From Clostridia bacterium (lineage in GTDB: Bacteria; Bacillota; Clostridia; Oscillospirales; Acutalibacteraceae): a stretch of 59,219 nt of DNA. The notes below the pieces were generated by a model. It made no database searches. It had not been told where the DNA came from and saw only the letters and a program-made list of their open reading frames with translations. The stretch lies in assembly GCA_017440755.1 (NCBI GenBank), contig JAFSGP010000024.1, positions 1 through 59,219 of the forward strand, read 5' to 3'. Positions 15,277 through 25,234 of the stretch are shown here, piece by piece; position 1 is the first letter of the stretch, and each line of letters begins with the position of its first letter. Both the position numbers and the translations under genes were made by a program.

Positions 15277-17346
15277 ATGGCGAAACTGGTGATTATGGAG
15301 TCACCTGCAAAGGCAAAGACAGTCAAAAAATACTTGGGCGGTGACTACGAGGTGGTCGCCTCGATGGGTCATATCCGTGACCTGCCCAAAACCCTGTTGG
15401 GCGTAGACGTGGAGCACGGATTCCGCCCGCGGTACGTGGATATTCCCGGCAAGACCGCGCTGATTCGCCAGCTCAAAGAGGCGGCGGCAAACAGCAGCGA
15501 AGTGTATCTCGCCACCGACCCGGACCGCGAAGGCGAAGCGATTGCTTGGCATCTGGCGCTGACGTTGGGTCTGCCGTTGGACACGGCCAACCGCATTACC
15601 TTTAACGAGGTGACCAAATCCAGCGTTATTGCAGGCATGGAGCATCCCCGCACCCTGGATATGAACCTCATTAATGCCCAGCAGGCGCGCCGTATTTTGG
15701 ACCGCATTGTGGGCTATAAGCTGAGTCCTTTCCTGTGGAAAAAGGTGCGCAAGGGGCTTTCTGCCGGTCGTGTACAGTCTGCCACCGTCAGTCTGGTGGT
15801 GGATCGAGAAGAGGAGATTCGCGCCTTTGTCAGCGAGGAATATTGGACGCTGGACGCGGTGCTTTCGGTTACGGAGAAAGGCCGTACCTTCCCGGCTAAA
15901 TTCTACGGCACGGCCGAAGGCAAGATGAAAATCGCCAATAAGGAACAGGCGGATGCCATTTTACAGCAGCTGGAGAATGCCACCTACGTGGCAGAGAGCG
16001 TGAAGACCGGCACGCGCCGTGTGGCGCCGGCGCCGCCCTTTACCACCTCCACCATGCAGCAGGAGGCGAACCGTAAGCTGAACTTCTCCTCCCGCCGCAC
16101 CATGAAGGCGGCGCAGGAGCTGTACGAAGGTGTGGAGATTGCGGGGATTGGCGCTACCGGTTTGATTACCTATATGCGTACCGACTCTCTGCGCATTTCT
16201 GACGAGGCACGTCAGGCGGGTAACGAGTATATCCGCTCCACCTACGGCAAGGACTATCTGCCTGCCAAAGCCCGCGTTTACAAGGCAAAGGGCAATGCCC
16301 AGGACGCCCACGAGGCGATTCGCCCCGCCATTCCCTCGTTGACCCCCGCTGAGGTAAAGGATTCCCTCACCTCCGACCAGTATCGGTTGTATAAGCTGAT
16401 TTGGGAGCGGTTTATGGCGAGCCTGATGGCGGATCAGGTGCAGAAAACCTGTCAGGTGGACATCACTGCAGGCGAGTATCTGTTTAAGGCATCGGGTTAT
16501 ACTGTGGAGTTTGACGGCCATACCGCTCTCTACGTGGAGGGCAAGGACGAAAAGGACGACGAGAACAAGCCTCTGCCTGTCATCAAGCAGGGCGACACTC
16601 TGTTCTGCCGCGATTTGGCGGGCAATCAGCACTTTACCCAGCCGCCCGCACGCTACACCGAAGCCACCCTCATCAAGGCGATGGAGGAGAACGGCATCGG
16701 TCGTCCCTCCACCTACGCGCCTACCGTGAGCACCATTCTGGGGCGCGAATACGTGGAGCGGGACGGCAAATCCATTAAACCCACCACGCTGGGCGAGGTT
16801 ATCACCCAGCTGATGAAGGAGCAGTTCCCCGAAATCGTGGACCAGGATTTCACCGCCCACATGGAAAAACAGCTGGACGGTGTGGAGCACGGCAAGACGA
16901 ACTGGCTGAAGATACTGGACAGCTTCTACGAGGGCTTCGCCAAGTCGCTCAAACGGGCGGAGGAGAATCTGGACAAGGTCAAGGTTCCCGAGGTGGAGAG
17001 CGACGAGGTGTGCGAGCTGTGCGGACGCCGTATGGTGGTCAAATCCGGTCGCTACGGCAAGTTCTTGGCCTGCCCCGGCTACCCCGACTGTAAGAATACC
17101 CGCCGCATCGTCGAGCTGGCGGTGGGGCAGTGCCCCAAGTGCGGCGGCAGCATCGTGGCGAAGAAGTCCAAGGGCGGTCGCAAGTTCTTTGGCTGCGGCA
17201 ACTATCCTAAGTGCGATTTTGCCACCTGGAACGAGCCGACCAAGGAGCTGTGCCCGCAGTGCGGACACACCCTGTTCCGCAAGAAGGGCAGAAACGCGGG
17301 TCTGGAGTGCCTGACTCCCAACTGCGGCTACGAGAAAGAGAAATAA
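15277..17346 (+). CDS. topA: DNA topoisomerase I (type IA)
   Basis: Relaxes negative supercoils by single-strand passage. The 689-residue protein starts with the Toprim domain (LVIMESPAKAKT, then TDPDREGEAIAWH carrying the acidic metal site). The catalytic tyrosine is probably Y299 in the ITYMRTDSLR motif. Three C-terminal four-cysteine zinc ribbons are visible (CELC...CPGYPDC, CPKC...CGNYPKC, CPQC...CLTPNC). Length and order are normal for the family. Confidence 0.97.
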   Translation: MAKLVIMESPAKAKTVKKYLGGDYEVVASMGHIRDLPKTLLGVDVEHGFRPRYVDIPGKTALIRQLKEAAANSSEVYLATDPDREGEAIAWHLALTLGLPLDTANRITFNEVTKSSVIAGMEHPRTLDMNLINAQQARRILDRIVGYKLSPFLWKKVRKGLSAGRVQSATVSLVVDREEEIRAFVSEEYWTLDAVLSVTEKGRTFPAKFYGTAEGKMKIANKEQADAILQQLENATYVAESVKTGTRRVAPAPPFTTSTMQQEANRKLNFSSRRTMKAAQELYEGVEIAGIGATGLITYMRTDSLRISDEARQAGNEYIRSTYGKDYLPAKARVYKAKGNAQDAHEAIRPAIPSLTPAEVKDSLTSDQYRLYKLIWERFMASLMADQVQKTCQVDITAGEYLFKASGYTVEFDGHTALYVEGKDEKDDENKPLPVIKQGDTLFCRDLAGNQHFTQPPARYTEATLIKAMEENGIGRPSTYAPTVSTILGREYVERDGKSIKPTTLGEVITQLMKEQFPEIVDQDFTAHMEKQLDGVEHGKTNWLKILDSFYEGFAKSLKRAEENLDKVKVPEVESDEVCELCGRRMVVKSGRYGKFLACPGYPDCKNTRRIVELAVGQCPKCGGSIVAKKSKGGRKFFGCGNYPKCDFATWNEPTKELCPQCGHTLFRKKGRNAGLECLTPNCGYEKEK

Positions 17347-17378
17347 TTCGATAAAATGATAATAATGGAGGGATACAC

Positions 17379-18731
17379 TTGGCAATCACGGTAATCGGCG
17401 CGGGCTTAGCCGGCTGTGAGGCCGCTTGGGCGGCAGCACAGCAGGGGGAACCCGTTATCCTGTGGGAAATGAAGCCGGAAAAGTTTACGCCGGCCCACCG
17501 TAGCGTGGGTTTTGCCGAGTTGGTCTGCTCCAATTCCCTGAAAGCCAGACGGCTGGAAAGTGCCGCCGGTCTGCTGAAAGAGGAGATGCGGCGGCTGGGT
17601 AGCCTGTGCGTGCCGGTGGCGTTGGCGTGCTCCGTGCCTGCGGGCGGCGCGCTGGCGGTGGACAGGGACGTGTTTTCCGCTACCATTACGGAAAAGATTC
17701 GTTCCCACCCCCTTATTACAGTAAAACAGGGGGAGGTCACCGACATTCCTGCTGAGGGAGTGGTGGTGATTGCCACGGGACCTCTTACCTCACAGCCTCT
17801 GGCGGACGCTATTGCTGCCTTGTGCGGCGGCGGTCTGAGTTTCTATGACGCGGCGGCGCCTATCGTCACCGCTGAAAGTGTAGATATGACCAGCGCCTTT
17901 CGCGCCTCCCGCTATGACCGCGAGGAGAGCGGGGAGGGAGACTATATCAATTGCCCTTTAAACAAAGAGGAGTACGAAACCTTCCGCGAGGCGCTCATTA
18001 CCGCTGAAACCGCGCCTTTACACGCGTTTGACCGTGCCGAGGGGCTGACGGTATACGAGGGCTGCATGCCTATCGAGGTGCTGGCGGCACGGGGCGGCGA
18101 TGCCATTCGTTTCGGTCCTATGAAGCCTGTGGGACTGCGGGACCCCCATACAGGGCACCGTCCCTGGGCGGTAGTGCAGCTGCGGGCGGAGAATGCTGCG
18201 GGCACGCTGTATAATCTGGTGGGTTTCCAGACCAACCTGAAATTTGGCGAGCAAAAACGGGTATTCGGAATGATTCCTGCGCTGAAAAACGCGGAGTTTA
18301 TGCGGTACGGCGTGATGCATCGCAACACATTTCTCAACGCACCGACCCTGCTGGACGGGGCTTTTCGGCTGAAGAGCCGTCCCGACCTGCTGTTTGCCGG
18401 ACAGATGACCGGCGTAGAAGGGTATATGGAATCCGCCGCCTCCGGCTTACTGGCAGGACTCAATGCGGTGCGGCAGGTACGTGGGCAGCAGCCGCTGATT
18501 TTGCCCCGCGACACCATGTTGGGTGCCTTGGCAGGTCACGTGTGCGATGAAAATGCTCACTACCAGCCCATGGGCGCTAACTTTGGTATTCTGCCGTCCT
18601 TGGACGTGCCCATTCGAGATAAGAAGCAACGGTACGCAGCTCTGGCACAGCGTGCCTTGGACAGTCTGGCGCGGGTGACCGCGACTATGGAGGAAACTCT
18701 GCCCGACCTGACGGAAAGAGAGGATATCTGA
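17379..18731 (+). CDS. trmFO: tRNA (uracil-54-C5)-methyltransferase, folate/FAD-dependent
   Basis: Makes ribothymidine at position 54 of tRNA, using methylenetetrahydrofolate and FADH2. The 450-residue protein begins with the FAD-binding VIGAGLAGCEAAW and has the family motifs FAELVCSNSLKA, NCPLNKEEYE and GANFGILPSL. The start codon is TTG (17379) with ATGGAGGG upstream; no ATG is available before the conserved N-terminus. It lies between topA and plsX. Confidence 0.96.
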   Translation: MAITVIGAGLAGCEAAWAAAQQGEPVILWEMKPEKFTPAHRSVGFAELVCSNSLKARRLESAAGLLKEEMRRLGSLCVPVALACSVPAGGALAVDRDVFSATITEKIRSHPLITVKQGEVTDIPAEGVVVIATGPLTSQPLADAIAALCGGGLSFYDAAAPIVTAESVDMTSAFRASRYDREESGEGDYINCPLNKEEYETFREALITAETAPLHAFDRAEGLTVYEGCMPIEVLAARGGDAIRFGPMKPVGLRDPHTGHRPWAVVQLRAENAAGTLYNLVGFQTNLKFGEQKRVFGMIPALKNAEFMRYGVMHRNTFLNAPTLLDGAFRLKSRPDLLFAGQMTGVEGYMESAASGLLAGLNAVRQVRGQQPLILPRDTMLGALAGHVCDENAHYQPMGANFGILPSLDVPIRDKKQRYAALAQRALDSLARVTATMEETLPDLTEREDI

Positions 18732-18732
18732 T

Positions 18733-19746
18733 ATGAAAATTATTGTAGATGCGTTCGGCGGCGATAACGCGCCTTTGGAAATACTGAAAGGTGCGGCGGA
18801 GGCGGTAGCCGCCTACGGTCATGAGATTCTGCTGGTGGGGCAGGAGGATATCCTTCGCTCTTTGGCGGCGGAGCATAATATCTCCTTGGATAAGATGGAG
18901 ATTTACCACACCACCGACGTTATTTCCATGGAGGACCACCCCAAGAGCATTATGCGTGCCCATAAGGAGTGCTCCATGGCGGTGGCTCTGCGTCTGCTGA
19001 CCGAGGGCAAGGGCGACGCTGTGGTCAGCGCCGGCTCCACGGGCGCTTTGCTGATGGGTGCCACCTTTATTGTCAAGCGCATTAAGGGGATTTCCCGTCC
19101 CGCGCTGGCGCCTATTATGCCCTCCGATAAGGACCCCTTTATGCTCATCGACTGCGGCGCCAATGCGGATTGCCGCCCCAAGATGCTGCTGCAGTTTGCT
19201 CATATGGGCAGCATTTATATGTCCAAGATGTTCCCCCGTCAGGGCGGTGCCCGTGTGGGTTTGCTGAACGTGGGTACCGAGGACACCAAGGGCGGCGAAT
19301 TGCAGCAGGAGACCTTCCCGCTGCTCAAGGAGAGCGGTCTTAACTTCATCGGCAACATCGAGGCACGCGACGTGCCCGCCGGTGTGGCGGACGTGGTGGT
19401 TGCCGACGGCTTCGTAGGCAACGTGCTGCTCAAGACGATGGAGGGTACCATCGATATGCTGATGAAAAACCTCAAGGCGGCGTTTAAGAGCACCCTGCTG
19501 ACCAAAATCGGCGCTATGCTGGTGCTGCCCGGTCTGCGGGGGCTGAAAAAGAAGCTGTCCACCTCCGAGTATGGCGGCGCGGTGCTGCTGGGCGTGACCA
19601 AGCCTGTGGTGAAAGCCCACGGTAACTCCAAGGCGAAGGGCTTCGCCAGTGCCATTCGCGTGGCGGCGGAGTTTGCCGCCTGCGGTGTGGTGGAGGAGAT
19701 TGAAGCCACGCTGGGCAAAAACGCGACAGAGGAGACGGAAGAATGA
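18733..19746 (+). CDS. plsX: Phosphate acyltransferase PlsX
   Basis: Converts acyl-ACP to acyl-phosphate for the first step of phospholipid synthesis by the PlsX/PlsY route. The 337-residue protein begins MKIIVDAFGGDNAP and contains GSTGALL and the VADGFVGNVLLKT motif. It starts 1 bp after the trmFO stop and overlaps the next gene by 4 bp (ATGA), so the genes are tightly coupled. Confidence 0.97.
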   Translation: MKIIVDAFGGDNAPLEILKGAAEAVAAYGHEILLVGQEDILRSLAAEHNISLDKMEIYHTTDVISMEDHPKSIMRAHKECSMAVALRLLTEGKGDAVVSAGSTGALLMGATFIVKRIKGISRPALAPIMPSDKDPFMLIDCGANADCRPKMLLQFAHMGSIYMSKMFPRQGGARVGLLNVGTEDTKGGELQQETFPLLKESGLNFIGNIEARDVPAGVADVVVADGFVGNVLLKTMEGTIDMLMKNLKAAFKSTLLTKIGAMLVLPGLRGLKKKLSTSEYGGAVLLGVTKPVVKAHGNSKAKGFASAIRVAAEFAACGVVEEIEATLGKNATEETEE

Positions 19747-19991
19747 GGGTGCTGGACGTGCTGACCACCCTGTTCTGCCGCAAGTATGGTTGTGAGCCGG
19801 AGGACGTGGAGATGGCGGCCACACTGGACGACCTGAATATTGCGCCCCACGAGCGGGAGGACATGGCAATGACACTGGAGGAGCTGTACGGCGTGGTCAT
19901 CGACGATGCCACGCTGGACGGGTTTGATACGGTGGAGGACGTGGTAGCCTTCATCGAAGATGAACTCAACGAAAGGGAAGGGACAGGCTAA
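19743..19991 (+). CDS. Acyl-carrier-protein-like gene lacking the phosphopantetheine serine
   Basis: An 82-residue acidic protein with the fold pattern of acyl carrier protein: an amphipathic first helix, the LEELYGV segment aligned with ACP's LEEEFGV, and a closing FDTVEDVVAFIEDEL like the ACP helix IV. It lies between plsX and rnc, where acpP usually sits. The canonical D-S-L site that carries phosphopantetheine aligns with A-P-H, and no serine occurs nearby; the codons GCG CCC CAC are unambiguous. It therefore should not be loaded in the usual way. It may be a regulatory or structural paralogue, with a true ACP elsewhere. Confidence 0.7.
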   Translation: MRVLDVLTTLFCRKYGCEPEDVEMAATLDDLNIAPHEREDMAMTLEELYGVVIDDATLDGFDTVEDVVAFIEDELNEREGTG

Positions 19992-20677
19992 TGGCAAAGG
20001 AGCTTTCTCAGCTGATGGAGAGCATCGGCTACACATTTAAAGACGTTCGCCTGCTGGAAAAGGCGCTGACCCACTCCTCTTTCACCAACGAGGGACGTTT
20101 GGGGCAGGAGTGTTACGAGCGGCTGGAGTTTCTGGGGGATTCCCTGCTTGGCTTTATCACCGCCCGCCATCTCTATACTAACGACCGCGGCCCCGAGGGG
20201 GAGCTGACCAAGCTGCGCGCCGCGGTGGTGTGCGAACAGGCGTTGTGCGCCTATTCCAAGACCCTCGGCATCGGGGACCATATGCGTCTGGGTCGCGGCG
20301 AGCGACAGAGCGGCGGCGCTACCCGTCCCTCTATTCTGGCGGATATGTACGAGGCGGTGCTGGCGGCTATCTATTTAGACGGCGGCATGGAACCTGCCGA
20401 AAAATTTGTGTTGCGGTTTATCATTCCTGAGGCGGAAGCACAGCGCCGCCGTCATTTCAAGGATTACAAGACCGCCTTACAGGAGATCGTCCAACAGAAT
20501 CCCGGCGAGCGGTTGGAGTATGTCCTGTCAGGCGAGTCCGGTCCCGACCATTGCAAGACCTTTATTTCCGAGGTGCATCTCAACTCTAACGTAATCGGCA
20601 CCGGTCGGGGACGCAGCAAGAAGGAATCCGAACAACAGGCGGCCCGTGAGGCGCTCAAATTAATGGGGTACAATTAA
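19991..20677 (+). CDS. rnc: Ribonuclease III
   Basis: Cleaves double-stranded RNA in rRNA maturation and mRNA decay. The 228-residue protein has the RNase III signature ERLEFLGDS (E43-S51), with metal-binding residues E46 and D50, a second acidic cluster DMYEAVLAAIYLDGG, and a C-terminal double-stranded RNA-binding domain (from about 155, ending EQQAAREALKLMG). The ATG overlaps the previous stop (TAATG). Confidence 0.97.
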   Translation: MAKELSQLMESIGYTFKDVRLLEKALTHSSFTNEGRLGQECYERLEFLGDSLLGFITARHLYTNDRGPEGELTKLRAAVVCEQALCAYSKTLGIGDHMRLGRGERQSGGATRPSILADMYEAVLAAIYLDGGMEPAEKFVLRFIIPEAEAQRRRHFKDYKTALQEIVQQNPGERLEYVLSGESGPDHCKTFISEVHLNSNVIGTGRGRSKKESEQQAAREALKLMGYN

Positions 20678-20717
20678 TCGTACCGCTTAAATTTCCCGAA
20701 AAGGAGGAAATGAAACC

Positions 20718-23700
20718 TTGCTACTTAAATCATTGGAATTACACGGATTTAAATCCTTTCCCGATAAAACCGTTCTCCACTTCAGTGAAGGTATGACCGC
20801 CGTTGTGGGTCCTAACGGCAGCGGTAAATCCAATATCAGCGACGCGGTGCGTTGGGTGCTGGGCGAGCAGTCCAGCAAGAGTCTGCGTGGCTCCAAGATG
20901 GAGGACGTTATCTTTAACGGCACCGCTCAGCGCCGCCCGATGGGCTACGCCGAGGTGTCTCTGGTGGTGGATAACACCACCCGTATGCTGGAGATGGACG
21001 CAGACGAGGTGCGGGTAACCCGTCGGTGCTACCGCTCCGGCGGCAGCGAATATCAGCTCAACGGCGCCACCGTCCGTTTGGAAGATATCCGTATGCTGTT
21101 CATGAATACAGGCTTGGGTCGTGACGGCTATTCCATCATTGGACAGGGCCGTATTGACGAAATTGTTACCTCCCGCTCACAGAATCGCCGTGAGATTCTG
21201 GACGAGGCGGCGGGTATCGCCAAATATCGCTATAAGAAGGACAAGGCGGAGAACAGCTTACGCAAGACGCAGGACAATCTGGACCGCCTCCACGACATTC
21301 TGCAGGAGCTGGAGGACCGCGTAGGTCCTCTGGAGCAGCAGGCCGCTAAGGCGAAGAAGTATCTGGAATATGCCGGCGAGAAGAAAGAGCTGGAAATCGG
21401 TCTGTGGCTGCGCACGATGAACAACTCCCGCGGTGTTCTGCGGGATTTGGACGCTAAATTGGAGAATGCTCGCGTGCAGTACGATGCGGCGGGCAGCTCG
21501 ATGGACGCATTCAGCGAAGAGGTGGAGCGCATTGCTGCCGCCGCTCAGCTGCTGGAAGTGCAGATGGACGAGATTCGTCGCGCCGCTGCCGCTCTGGAGG
21601 AGCAGGCGGCTGCCTGCGACAGCCAGGTGGCAGTTTTGCGCAACGATATTTTCCACAACAACGAGAATATTGAGCGTATCCAAGGGGAGATTGCGGCATC
21701 GGACGAGGGCGATGCCCATATCGACGAGGAAATCACCCACCGCGAGGAGGAAATTGAGTCCCGCAAGCAGGCGATAGCCGAGGCGGAGCAGGCGCGTTTA
21801 CAGCTCACCGAGGAGATGGAGCAGCTGGCGCGCAGCAGCGACGAAACCTCCGACCGCATTGAGGAGATGTCCGCCGCCGCCGCCCAGGTGGCTCTGCAGC
21901 TGTCTGAGGTGCGGGTTACCGACGTGACCAACGAATCCTCCCTGCGAGAGATTACCATACGGCTGTCCCAGCTCACCGCGGGCGCGACTCTGCGCACCCA
22001 GATGGTGGAGGCGGCTGCCGCCGAGCTCAAAGAGAGCAAAGAGGGACTGAAAGCCTGTGAGGAGCGGGTGGAGAGCCTGCAGAACAGTCTGTCGGGCTAC
22101 GAGTTCCGTTTCCGCAACCGTTCTGAGAAGCTCACCGCGGCGAAAGAGGCGCTGGATAAGCAGACGCTCGAGGTGGAGGATAAGCAGCAGCGTGTGCGCA
22201 TGCTGGAGGAGATGGAGCGGAATCTGGAGGGATTCCAGCACAGCGTCCGTGCCGTCATCAAGCAGGCGGAACGAGGGGCTTTGCAGGGCATTCTCGGTCC
22301 TGTTTCCCGTCTGATACAGGCGGACGCTTCCTGTGCGCTGGCTATCGAGACGGCGCTGGGCAACGCGGCGCAGAATCTGGTGTGCCGCAAGGAGGAGGAC
22401 GCCAAGCAGGGTATCCGCTTCCTGAACGAAACCAAGGGCGGTCGTGCCACCTTCCTGCCGCTCACTTCCGTAAAGGGTAACGTGCTGACGGATATTCCCG
22501 AGGACGACCCGGGCTTTGTGGGTCTTGCCAGCGATTTGGTCACCTATGACAAGGAGTACGACAGTATCGCCAAGTACCTGCTGGGTCGCACCGTGGTGGC
22601 GGAGGATATGGACTATGCCGTATCCATGGCGCGCCGCCACGGATATAAATTCCGCATCGTTACGCTGGACGGGCAGGTTATCAACGCGGGCGGTTCCCTG
22701 ACGGGTGGTTCCTCTGTCAAGGGAGCGGGTCTATTGTCTCGTCGCACCGAGATTGACCGCCTGCGCGCCGATGCGGTGGAGAAGATGAAGAAGCTGGAGA
22801 CGGCCCGCGAGCAGTATCGCCAGCTGCAGCAGGACGTGGCGGCAGTAGAGGCGGAAATGACCGGTGCCCGCGGCGAATTGACCACCGCACAGGAGGATAA
22901 GATTCGCTTGGAGGGCGAGGTGCGCCGTCTGCAGGAGCAGTCTGACACCAATCGCCAGGCCGCTGAAGAGGCCGCCGCGGAGATTACCACCCTCAACGAG
23001 CGCGCCGCCGCCTGTCAGAAGGCGATGGACGAGGCTCGTGCTGAGGCAGATAAACTTACGGCACAGCAGAAAGAGCTGGAAAATGAGCTGAACACTCTTA
23101 CGGGTGGTCGTCAGCAGCTCACCGAACAGCGGGAGCAGCTGTCTGCCCGCATCGCGGAGCAGAAGCTGGCCGCCATCGGCTACGAGAAGGAAATCGAAGG
23201 CTTGCAGACCGCCATTGCGGAGCTGCGTGCCAGACAGCAGGATTCGGTGGGACATAAGGAGCTGCTGCGGCAGCAGATTGCCCAGTTTGAACAGGCAAAC
23301 GTCGCTACCGAGGAGCGCATCGTCGCCCAGCAGCAGCAGGCGGACGGTCTGCGGCAGCAGGCGGCGGCCTCCTCTGAGGAGATTGCCCGTCTGGTGGCGC
23401 AGCGCGCCGAGGGCGAGGCCCGCCAGACCCGGCTGCGTCTGCAGTCCCGCGAGAAATCCGACGAGCGTGAGCGAATGGGTCAGGAGGTTGCCCGACTGGA
23501 GGAAAAGACCGCCTCTATCAAGCGAGAGGTGGACGACCTGTCCCGCCGCCTGTATGAGGAGTACGAGCTGACCCGTATGGAGGCGGAGGCGGTCGCCAAG
23601 CCTATCGAGGACCCCGCCGCCGCCAACCGTCGCGTCACCGAGCTGAAGAATAAGATTCGCGGTTTGGGTCACGTGAATGTGGCAGCCATCGAGGAGTTTA

Positions 23701-24305
23701 AGGAAGTCAACGAGCGCTACCAGTTCCTGAAGGTGCAGATTGCCGACGTGGAAACCACCAAAGAGGAGCTGCTGCGGCAGATTAACGAATTGATGGCACA
23801 GATGAAAGAAGTGTTCATCGACCGCTTCAATCAGATTAATCAGCAGTACGGCATCGTGTTTGCGGAGCTGTTCGGCGGCGGTAAGGGCGAGTTGCGCCTG
23901 TCCGACCCCGAGGATATTCTGGGCTCCGGCATCGATATGTTCATTCAGCCCCCCGGAAAGGTGATTCTCAACCTGGAGTCCCTGTCCGGTGGCGAAAAGG
24001 CGCTGGCGGCGACCGCCCTGTTGTTCGCAATTCTGAAGGTCACCCCGTCCCCGTTCTGTATGCTGGACGAGGTGGAGGCGGCTCTGGACGACGTGAACGT
24101 GGACCGCTATGCCGCCTACCTGCGCCGTATGTGCCAGCGTACCCAGTTTATCGCCATCACCCACCGTCGTGGTACGATGGAGGAGGCGGATACCCTGTAC
24201 GGTGTTACCATGCAGGAACGTGGCGTTTCCAAGCTGCTGGAGCTGCGCGCCAGCGAGGTAGAGCAGAAGCTGGGGCTTAAATTCGAATCCAAAGCGAAGA
24301 AATAA
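20718..24305 (+). CDS. smc: Chromosome segregation protein SMC
   Basis: ATPase that compacts and segregates the chromosome with ScpA and ScpB. The 1195-residue protein has Walker A GPNGSGKS at 31-38, long coiled coils (about 170-500 and 670-1010), a hinge (about 505-665, Gly-rich near GGRATF and NAGGSLTGG), the ABC signature LSGGEKAL at 1089-1096, and Walker B CMLDE at 1114-1118. The start is TTG 20718, 10 nt behind AAGGAGG; the nearby ATG 20710 is in another frame. rnc-smc-ftsY is the standard Firmicute order. Confidence 0.97.
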   Translation: MLLKSLELHGFKSFPDKTVLHFSEGMTAVVGPNGSGKSNISDAVRWVLGEQSSKSLRGSKMEDVIFNGTAQRRPMGYAEVSLVVDNTTRMLEMDADEVRVTRRCYRSGGSEYQLNGATVRLEDIRMLFMNTGLGRDGYSIIGQGRIDEIVTSRSQNRREILDEAAGIAKYRYKKDKAENSLRKTQDNLDRLHDILQELEDRVGPLEQQAAKAKKYLEYAGEKKELEIGLWLRTMNNSRGVLRDLDAKLENARVQYDAAGSSMDAFSEEVERIAAAAQLLEVQMDEIRRAAAALEEQAAACDSQVAVLRNDIFHNNENIERIQGEIAASDEGDAHIDEEITHREEEIESRKQAIAEAEQARLQLTEEMEQLARSSDETSDRIEEMSAAAAQVALQLSEVRVTDVTNESSLREITIRLSQLTAGATLRTQMVEAAAAELKESKEGLKACEERVESLQNSLSGYEFRFRNRSEKLTAAKEALDKQTLEVEDKQQRVRMLEEMERNLEGFQHSVRAVIKQAERGALQGILGPVSRLIQADASCALAIETALGNAAQNLVCRKEEDAKQGIRFLNETKGGRATFLPLTSVKGNVLTDIPEDDPGFVGLASDLVTYDKEYDSIAKYLLGRTVVAEDMDYAVSMARRHGYKFRIVTLDGQVINAGGSLTGGSSVKGAGLLSRRTEIDRLRADAVEKMKKLETAREQYRQLQQDVAAVEAEMTGARGELTTAQEDKIRLEGEVRRLQEQSDTNRQAAEEAAAEITTLNERAAACQKAMDEARAEADKLTAQQKELENELNTLTGGRQQLTEQREQLSARIAEQKLAAIGYEKEIEGLQTAIAELRARQQDSVGHKELLRQQIAQFEQANVATEERIVAQQQQADGLRQQAAASSEEIARLVAQRAEGEARQTRLRLQSREKSDERERMGQEVARLEEKTASIKREVDDLSRRLYEEYELTRMEAEAVAKPIEDPAAANRRVTELKNKIRGLGHVNVAAIEEFKEVNERYQFLKVQIADVETTKEELLRQINELMAQMKEVFIDRFNQINQQYGIVFAELFGGGKGELRLSDPEDILGSGIDMFIQPPGKVILNLESLSGGEKALAATALLFAILKVTPSPFCMLDEVEAALDDVNVDRYAAYLRRMCQRTQFIAITHRRGTMEEADTLYGVTMQERGVSKLLELRASEVEQKLGLKFESKAKK

Positions 24306-24317
24306 GGAGGCAACATT

Positions 24318-25232
24318 GTGGGTATATTCGGTAAAATCAGCCAAGGACTGAAAAAGACCAGAGACTCTCTGATGAACTCCGTGTCCTCCGTGTTGCACGG
24401 GTTTTCCCGTATTGACGAAGACCTGTTTGAGGAGCTGGAAGAGATTTTGGTGATGGGGGACGTGGGTGCTAACACGGCGGCTCACATCTGCCAGCGGCTT
24501 CGCGAGGAGGTAAAGGCCAATAATGTCACCGACCCTGCGGATATCCGCAGTCTGCTGCGCGGCATCGTCGCCGAGCTGCTGGAGGGCGGTCAGGAGCTGA
24601 ATCTCACCACCAAGCCCTCGGTGATACTGGTTATCGGTGTCAACGGGGTGGGCAAGACCACCACCATCGGTAAGATGGCGGCCAACCTGAAGGCCCAAGG
24701 CAAAAAGGTGATTTTGGGCGCGGCGGATACCTTCCGTGCCGCCGCCATTGAGCAGTTGGAAATCTGGGCGGACCGCGCGGGTGTGGACATCGTTAAGCAT
24801 GCCCAGGGTGCCGACCCCGCGGCGGTGGTGTTCGACACCCTGTCGGCGGCGAAGGCCCGTGGCGCGGACGTGGTAATTTGCGATACCGCAGGTCGCTTGC
24901 ATAACAAAAAGCACCTGATGGAAGAGTTGGCCAAAATCGGGCGTGTCATTGACCGCGAATTACCCGACGCGGATAAGGAAATCCTGTTGGTGGTGGACGC
25001 CACCACGGGGCAGAATGCGGTGAATCAGGCGCGAGAGTTTAAATCTGCCGCCGGCATCACCGGCATTGTGCTTACCAAGCTGGACGGCACCGCCCGCGGC
25101 GGTGTGGTGCTGGCGATTCGCGAGGATTTACAGGTCCCCGTCAAGTTTGTCGGTGTGGGTGAGGGCATTGACGATTTACAGCCCTTTGACCCCACCCAGT
25201 TTGCCGCCGGCTTGTTTGACGAGGAGGAATAA
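24318..25232 (+). CDS. ftsY: Signal recognition particle receptor FtsY
   Basis: Membrane-associated GTPase that receives the signal recognition particle for co-translational protein insertion. The 304-residue protein has the helical N domain, the G1 loop GVNGVGKTTT, DTAGR, and TKLDGTARGG. The long acidic N-terminal A domain of E. coli is absent, as usual in Firmicutes. The start is GTG 24318 with AAGGAGG upstream, 12 bp after smc. Confidence 0.97.
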   Translation: MGIFGKISQGLKKTRDSLMNSVSSVLHGFSRIDEDLFEELEEILVMGDVGANTAAHICQRLREEVKANNVTDPADIRSLLRGIVAELLEGGQELNLTTKPSVILVIGVNGVGKTTTIGKMAANLKAQGKKVILGAADTFRAAAIEQLEIWADRAGVDIVKHAQGADPAAVVFDTLSAAKARGADVVICDTAGRLHNKKHLMEELAKIGRVIDRELPDADKEILLVVDATTGQNAVNQAREFKSAAGITGIVLTKLDGTARGGVVLAIREDLQVPVKFVGVGEGIDDLQPFDPTQFAAGLFDEEE

Positions 25233-25234
25233 GT

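Noticed and set aside
15961..17385. A 474-codon minus-strand open frame opposite topA
   Set aside because: Antisense shadow of topA with no recognisable domain.
22731..24914. A 727-codon minus-strand open frame opposite smc and ftsY
   Set aside because: It covers two certain genes in antisense and is low-complexity Leu/Gly/His-rich.
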